A program made the position numbers and the translations under genes. The notes beneath the pieces are model-generated. The model made no database searches and was not told the DNA's origin. It saw only the letters and a program-made list of their open reading frames with translations. From a virus: 44,046 nucleotides of DNA. The stretch covers positions 1 to 44,046 of IMG/VR virus record IMGVR_UViG_3300048837_002306; one strand, given 5' to 3'. Below, piece after piece: positions 21,574 through 30,348 of the stretch (position 1 is the first letter of the stretch; every line of letters starts with the position of its first letter).

Positions 21574-23058
21574 ATGTTGAAGTTGCTGTCAGGGATTCTG
21601 AGCAGGGGAAGCGATCGCAATGATCGATCGCTCGTCCGTGGACGCTCAGCCCGACACCCCTGGTCATTGGCAAGATTGATGGGGCGATACGACGCTGCGA
21701 CCACCACGGTCGACAACGTTCGCCACTGGGCGGCCGCTGACGGACTTTCGGCCAGCGCGGCCAATAGCCCCGAGGTTCGCCGCACGCTACGCAACCGCTC
21801 GCGTTATGAGATCGCCAATAATTCCTATGCCCGCGGGATCTCGTTGACGCTGGCCAATGACTGTGTGGGAACCGGTCCTCGTCTTCAAATGCTGACCGGC
21901 GATGACTGGGCCAACCACTTTGTGGAACAAGAGTTTCTGGCGTGGACCGATGCGATCGGGCTTGCCGAGAAACTTCGTACCATGCGACTCGCTCGCGTTT
22001 CGGACGGTGAATCGTTTGGTTTGTTGACCAACAACCCAAAGATGGAATCGCCAGTTCAGATCGACCTTAAATTGGTCGAGGCCGAACAGGTTACATCGCC
22101 AAGCCTAAGCCGAGATGGGGAACGCTACTTCGATGGCATTCGCTTTGACGAGTATGGAAATGCGATGTCCTATGACGTTCTCCGCGAGCACCCCGGCGGT
22201 GAAGCTTTTTCGCTGACCGAGAATTACGATACCGTTCCGGCGGAATCGGTTCTTCATTACTATCGAAACGATCGCCCTGGCCAGATCCGTGGTATCCCCG
22301 ATATCACACCAGCTTTGCCGCTGTTTGCACAGCTGCGCCGGTTTACCTTGGCCGTTCTTGCCGCAGCCGAAACCGCTGCCGACTTCGCAGGAATTCTTTA
22401 TACCGATGCGCCGGCAGGTGGTGAAGCCGACGCCGCTGAACCGTTCGAACCGATTGAACTGGAGAAGCGAGCGCTGCTCACCATGCCTGGCGGTTGGAAG
22501 ATGGCGCAGATGCACGCCGAGCAACCGGCGACCACTTACGCCGAGTTCAAACGTGAAATTTTGAACGAGATCGCGCGTTGTTTGAACATGCCATTCAATG
22601 TCGCTGCCGGAAATTCATCGGGTTACAACTATGCCTCAGGGCGACTCGATCATCAAACCTACTTCAAGTCGATCCGTGTCGAGCAGGCCCAAATCGCTCG
22701 CACTATTCTGGATCGCATTCTGTTCGCTTGGCTGCGCGAGGCCATTCTCATCGAGGGCTATCTGCCTAACTCGCTTCGCGCTCTCGACTCGTCGTTCGAG
22801 CATCAATGGTTCTGGGATGGGCATGAGCATGTCGATCCCGCCAAAGAAGCCAACGCCCAGAAAATCCGCCTCTCTAGTCATACGACAACTCTGGCCCATG
22901 AATACGCGCGGCAGGGGCGTGACTGGGAGGCGGAACTTAAACAACGCGCGAAAGAGGTCTCGCTCATGCGCGAGCTAGGGCTCTCGATCGATTCAACTTC
23001 ACAATCTTCAGTAGAGGAAACGGATGACGAAGACATTGCAGTCAAACAAGCAGAGTGA
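21574..23058 (+). CDS. Lambda-type portal protein
   Basis: A 494-residue portal protein of the lambda gpB type (PF05136-like). LRNRSRYEIANNSYARGISL near residue 72 and LANDCVGTGPRLQM near residue 92 are family signatures. YRNDRPGQIRGIPDITPALP follows near residue 230, and RCLNMPFNVAAGNSSGYNYA near residue 332. It forms the dodecameric ring through which DNA enters and leaves the capsid. I chose ATG 21574 (after an inframe upstream ATG at 21337 with no ribosome site). The 3' end overlaps the protease-capsid gene by 35 nt. Confidence 0.9.
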   Translation: MLKLLSGILSRGSDRNDRSLVRGRSARHPWSLARLMGRYDAATTTVDNVRHWAAADGLSASAANSPEVRRTLRNRSRYEIANNSYARGISLTLANDCVGTGPRLQMLTGDDWANHFVEQEFLAWTDAIGLAEKLRTMRLARVSDGESFGLLTNNPKMESPVQIDLKLVEAEQVTSPSLSRDGERYFDGIRFDEYGNAMSYDVLREHPGGEAFSLTENYDTVPAESVLHYYRNDRPGQIRGIPDITPALPLFAQLRRFTLAVLAAAETAADFAGILYTDAPAGGEADAAEPFEPIELEKRALLTMPGGWKMAQMHAEQPATTYAEFKREILNEIARCLNMPFNVAAGNSSGYNYASGRLDHQTYFKSIRVEQAQIARTILDRILFAWLREAILIEGYLPNSLRALDSSFEHQWFWDGHEHVDPAKEANAQKIRLSSHTTTLAHEYARQGRDWEAELKQRAKEVSLMRELGLSIDSTSQSSVEETDDEDIAVKQAE

Positions 23059-25057
23059 AGTGGATGCCGAGTCGGTACCCAGCTCGCTGCGAATCGTATG
23101 TGACGATGCCACTTCGATCAATTTACAGGCGACCGAGGGTACCGAAGAAGGCAAGGCGGCGCTGCGGAAGTTCTCCATGGTCGCATACACCGGCGGCGCG
23201 ATGCGACTGGGCGGCTGGCCCTATCCTGTGGTCGTTGATCTTGCCGGCATGCGAGTGACTCGCAAGGCAAGACCGATCCTTAAGGACCACGATCGCGGCA
23301 GCATCGTCGGCCATACCAACGACATTACCGTGAACGATTCACGTCTGGAAGTCGCCGGCGTGATCTCGGGGGTCGGTTCGACCGCTCACGAAGTCATCGC
23401 TACCAGCGAGAACGGTTTTCCATGGCAGGCATCACTCGGCGCCAGCGCCGACAAGGTGGTGTTCATTCCCGAGTGGAAGACCGCCAAGGCGAATGGCCGC
23501 GAGTTTGCTGGTCCCGTTTACATCGCTCGCAAGAGCACGCTGGGGGAAGTGTCGTTTGTCGCACTCGGCGCCGACGATGACACCGAGGCCCGCATCGCTG
23601 CCGGCCAAGTCGGCGACGACGAGGACCAAGACAGCGACGAGGCGGATGACGATACCGCCGATCACGACGACTCTGAACTTGATCCGGTCAACGCAAGCCT
23701 TGAGCTTTCTGCGAAACCCAAGCGTCCGGTCACCAGTGGAGTCGTTTCAAAAATGCGTATCGAAGCTGCAACCGAATCGAAACGGATCGCCGGCGTTCGA
23801 AAGGTCTGCGCCGGTCGGCATACCGAAATCGAAGCCCGCGCCATCGAAGAAGGGTGGAGTGTTACCAAAACGGAGTTGGCAGTGCTACGAATCGAAAGAC
23901 CCAAGGCCCCCGATCAACAAGCGAGCCAAACGATGTATCGTCGCGAGGTTCTTGAGGCCGCCTGTTGCTTGTCGGTGGGCCTGGATGAATCAAGGCTCCT
24001 CAATGTGTTTGGCGAACGGACGCTCAGTGCGGCTGAGCCGATTCGCCACATCGGCCTGCGTGAATTGGTTGCCGAGTGCGCGCGATTGGAAGGTCATGAC
24101 ATTCCGCGAGTGTTCGGCGATGGCACCGCAACGATTCGCGCCGGCTTCTCAACGATGTCACTGCCGGGCATCCTTGAGAACGTGATGAATAAGACGCTGT
24201 TGGCTGCTTATGAGAACACGCCGATCGCGGCGTTTGATCTGTGTAGCATCGGCACCGTCAGCGATTTTAAGGAGATCGCTCGCTATCGCTTGCTCGGTAC
24301 CGGCGGGTTTGAAAAGGTCGCGCCCGATGGCGAGTTGAAGCATGGCAAACTGTCCGATCAAAAGTACAGCAACAAGGCTGATACTTATGGCCAGATCCTT
24401 GCTTTGACGCGCCACGACATCATCAATGATGACCTCAACGCGTTCATGGATATCCCGCGACAGATGGGACGCAGTGGGGCCGAATCGATCGACGATCTGT
24501 TCTTCACGTTGCTGCTCAAAAACAGCGGATTCTTCTCTTCGGCGAACGCCAACCTTCTGCAAGGCCCCGACACCAGGTTTGGCCCGGACAGCTTGACGGT
24601 GGCTAAGACCACCTTCCGCAAGCAGAAGGCTGGCCCCGGAAACAAGGCCAAGGATCAGAAGCCGATCAACATTCGGCCCGAGTACCTCGTTGTGCCGGTC
24701 GAGCTCGAAACCGAAGCGGAGCTCCTGATGGGCTCGGCCCAGTTGATGATCGATGCCCAAGGATCGCCGACCAAGATTCCGGTCGACAACCCACACCGCA
24801 ACAAGTATCGCATCATCTCGACGCCACACCTTTCGGATTCTTATTACCAAGGTGCATCGAGTTCCGCCTGGTATCTGTTCGCCAATCCCAATGTGCTGCC
24901 CGCGTTTGAGATCGTGTTCCTCAATGGACGCCGCACACCGATCATCGAACGTGTAGAAATGCCGCCCAACACACTCGGCATGGGCTTCCGATCTTATATC
25001 GACTTCGGGATCAATTCGCAGGACCATCGCGCGGCTGTGAAGGTGGCCGGCGAGTAA
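23024..25057 (+). CDS. Prohead protease fused to major capsid protein
   Basis: A 677-residue fusion. Residues 35-185 hold a prohead protease: RPILKDHDRGSIVGH contains the catalytic His, and the Ser appears in KSTLGEVSFV. A charged linker rich in Asp/Glu (195-225) follows. The C-terminal 330 residues match a Mu gpT-like major head subunit: SLPGILENVMNKTLLAAYEN, then TRHDIINDDLNAF, and a final RSYIDFGINSQDHRAAVK. Such fusions are known from planctomycete phages. The linker is probably cleaved. GAGGAAACGG precedes the ATG inside the portal gene. Confidence 0.85.
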   Translation: MTKTLQSNKQSEVDAESVPSSLRIVCDDATSINLQATEGTEEGKAALRKFSMVAYTGGAMRLGGWPYPVVVDLAGMRVTRKARPILKDHDRGSIVGHTNDITVNDSRLEVAGVISGVGSTAHEVIATSENGFPWQASLGASADKVVFIPEWKTAKANGREFAGPVYIARKSTLGEVSFVALGADDDTEARIAAGQVGDDEDQDSDEADDDTADHDDSELDPVNASLELSAKPKRPVTSGVVSKMRIEAATESKRIAGVRKVCAGRHTEIEARAIEEGWSVTKTELAVLRIERPKAPDQQASQTMYRREVLEAACCLSVGLDESRLLNVFGERTLSAAEPIRHIGLRELVAECARLEGHDIPRVFGDGTATIRAGFSTMSLPGILENVMNKTLLAAYENTPIAAFDLCSIGTVSDFKEIARYRLLGTGGFEKVAPDGELKHGKLSDQKYSNKADTYGQILALTRHDIINDDLNAFMDIPRQMGRSGAESIDDLFFTLLLKNSGFFSSANANLLQGPDTRFGPDSLTVAKTTFRKQKAGPGNKAKDQKPINIRPEYLVVPVELETEAELLMGSAQLMIDAQGSPTKIPVDNPHRNKYRIISTPHLSDSYYQGASSSAWYLFANPNVLPAFEIVFLNGRRTPIIERVEMPPNTLGMGFRSYIDFGINSQDHRAAVKVAGE

Positions 25058-25120
25058 GCAGGTGTTATACCTGAGGTTCAGATCAATCAATTTCCTTCCT
25101 CCTAAAGCCTCAAGCCAATT

Positions 25121-25450
25121 ATGCAAGCTCAATTTATCCATGACGGACGGCACATCGACTTTACGCCCGAAGTCGATGTGCCGGTCGGATCGATCGTGAT
25201 TCAAGGCGATCTGGTCGGCATCACCAAACGCGATCTCAAGGCCGGTGTCCTTGGAACAGTTGCTGTGGAAGGCGCATTCGACATCCCGAAAGATCCGGCG
25301 GATGCCGAGGTCTTCACGATGGGCCAGAAGGTGTATGCCACCAACGATGGCATCGTTACGGATGTCGACACCGGAACCGTTTATCTCGGCAAGGTCGTGG
25401 CGGACGCCGCTGCGACTGACAAGTTTGTTCGAGTTCGCCTGAGCCAGTGA
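25121..25450 (+). CDS. DUF2190-like capsid decoration protein 1
   Basis: A 109-residue beta-rich protein with the DUF2190 (RecA/RadA-intein-like fold) pattern: IDFTPEVDVPVGSIVIQGDL, then GITKRDLKAGVLGTVAVEGA and later VYLGKVVADAA. Members decorate the capsid surface next to the major head protein. It is directly downstream of the capsid gene and followed by a paralog, so decoration by two related proteins is likely. Confidence 0.8.
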   Translation: MQAQFIHDGRHIDFTPEVDVPVGSIVIQGDLVGITKRDLKAGVLGTVAVEGAFDIPKDPADAEVFTMGQKVYATNDGIVTDVDTGTVYLGKVVADAAATDKFVRVRLSQ

Positions 25451-25459
25451 TGAACCACC

Positions 25460-25810
25460 GTGACCAATCCAATCATCGTACCCGTAGGGGCCGCGTTTGT
25501 TCACGAGGGCGTGACGGTCCCGTTTGTTCCTGATGTCGACGTTGCTCCGGGCAGCGTCATTGTCATTGGCAAGCTTGTGGGCGTTGCCAAGTTTGGAATC
25601 GCTGCTGGGAGTCGTGGCAGCATCACTGTCCAGGGAGTCTTTGAAGTAATCAAAGATCCCACGACGAACATCAATGCCGGCACGATTCTGTATTGGTCCC
25701 AAATCAGCCACCACGTGATTAAGAACCAATACGACCACTCCAAGCTCGGCGTGGCAGTTAAAGACGCGCCGCCAAGCACACCCACCGTGCTTGTACGCCT
25801 GAAGCAGTGA
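25460..25810 (+). CDS. DUF2190-like capsid decoration protein 2 (paralog)
   Basis: A 116-residue protein starting at GTG 25460. It aligns with its upstream neighbour: VPFVPDVDVAPGSVIVIGKL, then GVAKFGIAAGSRGSITVQGV and a final VLVRLKQ against VRVRLSQ. Tandem duplication is clear. It may form a mixed capsid lattice with the first copy. Confidence 0.75.
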   Translation: MTNPIIVPVGAAFVHEGVTVPFVPDVDVAPGSVIVIGKLVGVAKFGIAAGSRGSITVQGVFEVIKDPTTNINAGTILYWSQISHHVIKNQYDHSKLGVAVKDAPPSTPTVLVRLKQ

Positions 25811-25838
25811 CTTTTATCTCCTCTTTCGCGGAGCCACC

Positions 25839-26429
25839 ATGCGCAATTGGATCTTAGCACTCCTGGTTTGCGTCGCCGCAGTCGGTTGCGATACACAGCC
25901 GGCGCGAGTTCGACCGCTACCTACGCCGCCCCCGGAACAGCCAGCGGCCAATTTGCCAAAGCCGCTGCATCAACGCAACTGGACCGGACCGCTCGGCCAA
26001 GGCAGCTGCGTCCACGCATCGCTGGTCAATCACTTGCGGTGGTTGAATGAATTCGAGTTGGGTGAACGTTGGCGGGCGACCTATAGTGATGGCGAGTGGG
26101 ATTCGCGATTGCGGAATCGTCTCGATGCGGCCGGTATCGACTACAGCTACACGCTCAAGGCCGATCCACGTTTCCTCGATTGGGCCAGCATTACACGGCG
26201 CGGCGCGATTCTGTGGTGGAAGCCAGCGCACTGTTGCACGTTTGTCGGATGGGTCGAACGCGAAGGCAAACAGTATGCGGCCATTCTGGACAACAACTAT
26301 CCAGGCCGCTTCGAACTAACGCCTCGCGAACAGTTCATTCGTTTATGGGCGGGCTATGGAGGCTTTGCGCTTTCTGTACTGAGCGATCCCAGCAGCTCGA
26401 TTCCTTATCCCAGTTATGAGACGTATTGA
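25839..26429 (+). CDS. Lipoprotein with papain-like cysteine peptidase fold
   Basis: A 196-residue protein. MRNWILALLVCVAAVGC is a signal peptide with lipobox AAVGC, so a lipidated Cys18 is expected. After a Pro-rich linker, GQGSCVHASLVNHL supplies a nucleophile Cys, AHCCTFVGWV a His, and ILDNNYPG the third residue of a papain-like triad. In a phage late region it could cleave peptidoglycan peptides or process a partner at the cell envelope. No other lysis gene was recognised in the window, so it is the best lysis-related candidate, on weak grounds. GCGGAGCCACC precedes the ATG. Confidence 0.7.
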   Translation: MRNWILALLVCVAAVGCDTQPARVRPLPTPPPEQPAANLPKPLHQRNWTGPLGQGSCVHASLVNHLRWLNEFELGERWRATYSDGEWDSRLRNRLDAAGIDYSYTLKADPRFLDWASITRRGAILWWKPAHCCTFVGWVEREGKQYAAILDNNYPGRFELTPREQFIRLWAGYGGFALSVLSDPSSSIPYPSYETY

Positions 26430-26475
26430 AGTGCGTCTCTCACAGGTCACCTTATCTTCCGGAGTAATCGCAAGG

Positions 26476-27612
26476 ATGAAAGACGAAATTCGAATCCGTT
26501 TAAGCTTGGGCTTAATTGCCATCGCCATTGTGCATGCGGCGCTACTGGGGATTGTATTTACGGCCTTGCATCAATCGCCGAGCAAGCAGAATTGCGAGCT
26601 CGAACATTGTAGTGCCGATCACAACTGTCCCTGCAATCAACCGCCTCAGCGACCGGTTGGTCAGATTGAAACACTACCTGAGCCACCTCGTGTGAACTAT
26701 GAGGCCCAACGGGAGATCAAGCAGCAACAGATCCGCTGCTGGCCGCGTCGCACGATTGCTCAGCCGGCGTTGCAAAACGGCTACACCGTGACGTACACGA
26801 CAGTTTCAAATCCGAAAGCGGTGGTCTCACCGGTCACTGTGCCAACCCAACCGACGCTGGCCGCGCCATCCGTCGCACAACCTGTGATCAAGCCAGCAGT
26901 CGTTCAACCAGCGGTCGGTAAGTCCCCGGAAACAGCGCTGTCGGCATTGGAGTGTGAATCGACGGAATCGAAAACCCCAATCGCAGCTCCGGCATCACCA
27001 CCTCCCAAGAAAAGCTTTCAGATCGCGTTGTTCGTTCGAGACGACAGCCAAAGCCAGCGGTTACAAGCCTGGTTCGACGAGCATCCGATGTTGCAGGATC
27101 TGCGTGAAAGCAGCGAGTACCAGATTTATACCGCTGAGAACGCGATCTATCGCACACGTTACGTCAACATTGTGCCGGTAGAGCAATTCCCCGTGGTGCT
27201 GTTTCAGGACGCGACCGGTGGCCATATTCACGCGGCGGGCCGGACGATGATTCCTTCGACACCCGATGAGCTTTACTCCGACCTCAAGCAAGGCTACGAG
27301 CTCTATCAGCAGGCCAAACGTGCCGAGAAGACCGGGGCAGTTAAGTCGGAAGGCTACTCGTGGGACGATGCCATTTCACCGACCTTGTACTTGGCGGCCG
27401 AGGACTGCCCCGATGGCTACTGTCCGGTGACGCCAACCGACAGCTGGCGGCCAGTCGATCGAACTCGCGACGGTTTGTTCGATCGAAACAACAACCGTAA
27501 TTCACGTAGCGCACTGTTCTGGTTGTCGGCCGGTGAGATGGCAACGATCGCCCTGATCGGTATCGCGGCAATCTTGATCGTCTTCATCGTGTTCAAGCGT
27601 GGCATCAACTAA
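26476..27612 (+). CDS. Two-span membrane protein with periplasmic domain
   Basis: A 378-residue protein. Residues 6-30 (RIRLSLGLIAIAIVHAALLG) are an N-terminal anchor, and the last 22 residues (ALIGIAAILIVFIVFKRG) are a second membrane span. A Cys-rich spacer (CELEHCSADHNCPCN) and a Pro/Val-rich linker precede a folded domain (about residues 185-280) with FQIALFVRDDSQSQRLQAWF and VVLFQDATGGHIHAAG. The function is unknown. Being next to the Cys peptidase lipoprotein suggests they act together at the envelope. The in-frame upstream ATG at 26416 overlaps the previous gene and lacks a site. Confidence 0.65.
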   Translation: MKDEIRIRLSLGLIAIAIVHAALLGIVFTALHQSPSKQNCELEHCSADHNCPCNQPPQRPVGQIETLPEPPRVNYEAQREIKQQQIRCWPRRTIAQPALQNGYTVTYTTVSNPKAVVSPVTVPTQPTLAAPSVAQPVIKPAVVQPAVGKSPETALSALECESTESKTPIAAPASPPPKKSFQIALFVRDDSQSQRLQAWFDEHPMLQDLRESSEYQIYTAENAIYRTRYVNIVPVEQFPVVLFQDATGGHIHAAGRTMIPSTPDELYSDLKQGYELYQQAKRAEKTGAVKSEGYSWDDAISPTLYLAAEDCPDGYCPVTPTDSWRPVDRTRDGLFDRNNNRNSRSALFWLSAGEMATIALIGIAAILIVFIVFKRGIN

Positions 27613-27668
27613 CCATCGCTTCTCTACCAACTCTCTCACCGATTTCCTCGCATGGGTTCAGACTTAAC

Positions 27669-27953
27669 ATGTTAATTGCCATTGCCATCATTCTGGTCGT
27701 TGTCCTGTTAGCGTTAGCGCTACTGCCACCCAAGAGGCGTGAACCAGAACCTCGCCAAGCACAACCGCAATCGTACTTGACTCTGGAGCCGACACAGCCA
27801 GTCCGAGCAACGACGCTACGTCAACAGCAGCTCGACGAAGAAGCCGTTGCGCTCGCCTCTGAATATCAGCGTCGCGCCGATGCGGTCTGGCATGAAGAAC
27901 TGCGAACCAAGGCCTCCAAGTTGCTCGGCAGTTCAAAATCGAAAGCCGATTGA
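27669..27953 (+). CDS. Small single-span membrane protein
   Basis: A 94-residue protein with an N-terminal hydrophobic segment (residues 2-18, LIAIAIILVVVLLALALL) followed by a basic PPKRRE patch, placing the rest in the cytoplasm. The C-terminal 45 residues are helical. It lies between the two-span protein and the connector gene, and its stop overlaps the next ATG (TGATG). The role is unknown; a holin is possible on topology only. Confidence 0.55.
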   Translation: MLIAIAIILVVVLLALALLPPKRREPEPRQAQPQSYLTLEPTQPVRATTLRQQQLDEEAVALASEYQRRADAVWHEELRTKASKLLGSSKSKAD

Positions 27954-28336
27954 TGTCAGATATGCTCCGCAAGGGCCAAGAATGGCTCGCCTCAAAACTT
28001 ACTCAACACGCATCACGCCAAGTTGTCTATCGCCGTGGTGAGCTTGGCGCGTCGTTGCAAGCCACCATCGGCAAGTCGATGTACGACCAGGACGATGGCG
28101 AGGGCGTGGTGACTCGCAGCCAGGTTCGGGATTTCCTGATCGACACAGACACATTGCTGCATTCGATCATCGGGTCCTTGCCGCGGCGCGGTGACACGAT
28201 CATTGAGATCGATGGCGACCACACCTTCATCTTTGAAGTGATGGCTCTCGGTGGCGATCCACCTTGGCGTTACAGCGACCCGTTCCGTTTGAAACTTCGC
28301 ATCCACACCAAACAAATCGAATCTCATACCTCATGA
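27953..28336 (+). CDS. Head closure / connector-like protein
   Basis: A 127-residue protein with a small beta domain: GELGASLQATIGKSMYDQDD, RDFLIDTDTLL, then GDTIIEIDGDHTFIFEVM and a final strand RLKLRIHTKQIE. The position after the capsid module and directly upstream of the tail-completion genes is that of a head-tail connector. No clear named family. The stop overlaps the next ATG. Confidence 0.6.
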   Translation: MSDMLRKGQEWLASKLTQHASRQVVYRRGELGASLQATIGKSMYDQDDGEGVVTRSQVRDFLIDTDTLLHSIIGSLPRRGDTIIEIDGDHTFIFEVMALGGDPPWRYSDPFRLKLRIHTKQIESHTS

Positions 28337-28761
28337 CAACCGTCTTGCAAGTTGCCGACAGTGTAACCGCCCACCTCAATGCCGTGGAATTCGACCAGGA
28401 GTTCGTGGCCGAGCGAATGTATGTGCCGAACTTCGATCTCGAAGACATGAAGGAACTGCGCGTCAGCGTTGTTCCTCGCGACGTCGAATTGTTGCCACAT
28501 GATCGAAGCTGCAACCGCTACCACTGTCGCGTCGACATCGCTGTCCAGAAGAAGTTCTCCAAGGGGACCAACGAAGAGATCGATCCGCTGGTTGATCTGG
28601 TCGAAAAGATCGCGGACGAGTTCCGACTTAAGCGACTCTCTTCGTTTCACGCGGCGCGATGCATCAAGGCCGAACATGCGGTGTTGTACTCCAGCGAACA
28701 CTGGGAGCAGCAGCGTCAGTTTACCAGTTTGTTGACGCTCTCCTTTGAATTAGCTCGATGA
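28333..28761 (+). CDS. Tail-completion-like protein
   Basis: A 142-residue protein. LQVADSVTAHLNAVEFDQEF, then ELRVSVVPRDVELLPHD and YHCRVDIAVQKKFS, ending QQRQFTSLLTLSFELAR. This is the pattern I associate with small minor tail or connector proteins: N-terminal helix, central beta sheet, a conserved closing strand. It starts within ATGA overlap with the previous gene. The assignment is by position as well as pattern. Confidence 0.6.
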   Translation: MTTVLQVADSVTAHLNAVEFDQEFVAERMYVPNFDLEDMKELRVSVVPRDVELLPHDRSCNRYHCRVDIAVQKKFSKGTNEEIDPLVDLVEKIADEFRLKRLSSFHAARCIKAEHAVLYSSEHWEQQRQFTSLLTLSFELAR

Positions 28762-29324
28762 TCAGCATTTCGGTTCGCACTCGATTCGATAAATCCAAGC
28801 TGAAGAAGAAGGCGGAAACGGCCACCTTTAGATCGCTGGGGCATGCCGGTGGTGCGATCCGTAAGACTGCAAGGTTTAGTATTCGTCGCCGAAAGGCGGC
28901 CTCCAAACCAGGCAGCCCGCCGCACACACAGACCGGGATGCTCAAACGTGTGATTCGTTACGAGGTAGCGAGCAACAAAACGGAAGTCGCCATCGGCCCT
29001 GTGAATGAAATCGCCGGCCGATTGTGGAACCTGCACGAGTTTGGTGGCGTGGCGAGAAAGCGTCGCAAACTCAAACCGCACCGCTTCCGAGTGGGTGAGT
29101 TTGGGCCGATTCGCGTTAAACACAAGGGAACCAAGACAAGCTTCGCCCGCATTCGATTGCGGACAGCCGCTCAAGCCAATCGTGCGACGCGGTTGATCAC
29201 CGAAGAGAACGAGCGTCGTGGAGACAACAAACCGCGCCGCTATCCGAAACGTCCATTCATGAAACCGGCACTGGACACCAATCGCAGTCGGCTCCCCATG
29301 TTTTGGGCCAACTCCGTTAAGTAA
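28758..29324 (+). CDS. HK97 gp10-like head-tail protein
   Basis: A 188-residue basic protein with TGMLKRVIRYEVASN, then LWNLHEFGGVARKRRKLKP and a final FMKPALDTNRSRLPMFW. The N-terminal KSSRVSAKPGSPPHTQTGML-like region and the LHEFGG and RPFMKPAL signatures are those of HK97 gp10-type tail-terminator/joining proteins. It lies directly before the tail tube gene apart from an inserted reverse toxin-antitoxin relic. Confidence 0.8.
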   Translation: MISISVRTRFDKSKLKKKAETATFRSLGHAGGAIRKTARFSIRRRKAASKPGSPPHTQTGMLKRVIRYEVASNKTEVAIGPVNEIAGRLWNLHEFGGVARKRRKLKPHRFRVGEFGPIRVKHKGTKTSFARIRLRTAAQANRATRLITEENERRGDNKPRRYPKRPFMKPALDTNRSRLPMFWANSVK

Positions 29325-29326
29325 CC

Positions 29327-29584
29327 CTAGCCATTAATCAAGCGTTCATATTCATCATGGTTGCCAATCCAATACCAAACAATGGTATCCCCGTCCTGAA
29401 CTCCTATATCGCGGTAAGCATTACCGACTCGCACCGAACTATACGGCCCGACTTTTTTGAAGTGCAAAGAGGGGTGCTCTGGGGCTGCCTAAAGAAGCTC
29501 ATAATTCTTATCGGCGAGTTGCTGAATTGCCACTGGAAGTCGCGTTTAGCACACCCAGAAAGCAGATGTTACGTGATGAGTCAT
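29327..29584 (-). pseudogene. RelE/HigB-type toxin broken by two stop codons
   Basis: The 86-codon reverse frame starts ATG ACT CAT (MTHHVTSAFWVC), has a TAA after codon 12 and a TAG after LADKNYELL. The remainder, PSLHFKKVGPYSSVRVGNAY then GDTIVWYWIGNHDEYERLI, is clearly a RelE-like mRNA interferase. The TAG is one base from AAG, a Lys expected there. The start overlaps the intact antitoxin stop (ATGA). Both stops make a functional toxin impossible unless read through. Confidence 0.8.
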
Positions 29585-29778
29585 AGAGAATTCGTCTGGC
29601 CGCTTCGGGACTCGCGTAGAGCGGCTTGCGCGAGCGACTCAAACTTACCTGACGTGGCATCTTTCTCGATTTGCTCGTCCCAGCGATCGCCATCAAAACG
29701 CAAGAACCACTCGCGAAACTCTGAAAGCTCAGCGGGCGGCAATTTCGCGATGGCTCGCTTTAGTTCGTGAGGTGTCAT
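29581..29778 (-). CDS. Antitoxin of the broken RelE pair
   Basis: A 65-residue protein: MTPHELKRAIAKLPPAELSE, then FREWFLRFDGDRWDEQIEKD and a final segment GKFESLAQAALRESR. I recognise this LPPAEL-x-E/D-F-x-x-WF pattern as the usual small antitoxin upstream of RelE-type toxins in many bacteria. AAGGAGGATAAA precedes ATG 29778, an excellent site. It overlaps the toxin relic by 4 nt. Confidence 0.8.
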   Translation of the reverse strand: MTPHELKRAIAKLPPAELSEFREWFLRFDGDRWDEQIEKDATSGKFESLAQAALRESRSGQTNSL

Positions 29779-29828
29779 TTTATCCTCCTTAGTTCCCGCC
29801 CCACCGTTATAGAACAAGAGGTGCCATT

Positions 29829-30245
29829 TTGCCAGAAGTAAGACTCGGTCTCGAAGCGGTCCTCACGATCGACGGTGTCGAGATCACCAACGTTAAGGAC
29901 TTGACGGCCAGCCTTGAGAAGGCGGAGGCCGACGCCAGTACCCGGGCGAACAACGGTTGGCGTGCCACTGTGGGCACGCTCAAGGACGCGTCGATCGAAT
30001 TCACGGTGTTGAACAAGGACGGCGATTCGGCTTTTGGACTTCTTCAAGGCTTGTGGAGTTCGGGCGATCCGTGTGATGTCGGCATCAGCGACGCTGGTGG
30101 AACGCTCACACTCACTTGCGAAGTGATGACGTTCAATATCAACCAGAACCTCGAAGATGTGATTTCCGCCGATGTGACAGTCAAGCCGACGCAATCGACT
30201 GGAGGTGGCGGCATGAACGTCGGAGAAGGCCTTGCGGGGTCGTAA
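29829..30245 (+). CDS. Tail tube protein
   Basis: A 138-residue beta-rich protein starting at TTG 29829 (MPEVRLGLEAVLTIDGVEIT). NVKDLTASLEKAEADASTRA and GWRATVGTLKDASIEFTVLN, then a closing SADVTVKPTQS, follow the known phage tail tube pattern. The protein polymerises into the hollow tube of a long tail. It is followed by chaperones and tape measure in standard order. Confidence 0.8.
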   Translation: MPEVRLGLEAVLTIDGVEITNVKDLTASLEKAEADASTRANNGWRATVGTLKDASIEFTVLNKDGDSAFGLLQGLWSSGDPCDVGISDAGGTLTLTCEVMTFNINQNLEDVISADVTVKPTQSTGGGGMNVGEGLAGS

Positions 30246-30252
30246 ACAGGCA

Positions 30253-30346
30253 TGAGACCTGAGGCGTGAGGCCTGAGGTTTGTTCCGTCATTGCTTTCAT
30301 CACTATCGTTTCTTCCTCAAGCCTCAGGCCTCGAGCCTCAAGCCTA
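30253..30346. repeat. Inverted pair of heptamer arrays
   Basis: Left array at 30253-30279 (tandem GAGGCGT/GAGGCCT units) and right array at 30315-30346 (CCTCAAG/CCTCAGG/CCTCGAG units) are inverse complements around a ~35-nt loop. A strong hairpin between the tube and the chaperone gene is expected. Five further sites in the window carry similar arrays. Confidence 0.7.
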
Positions 30347-30348
30347 CC

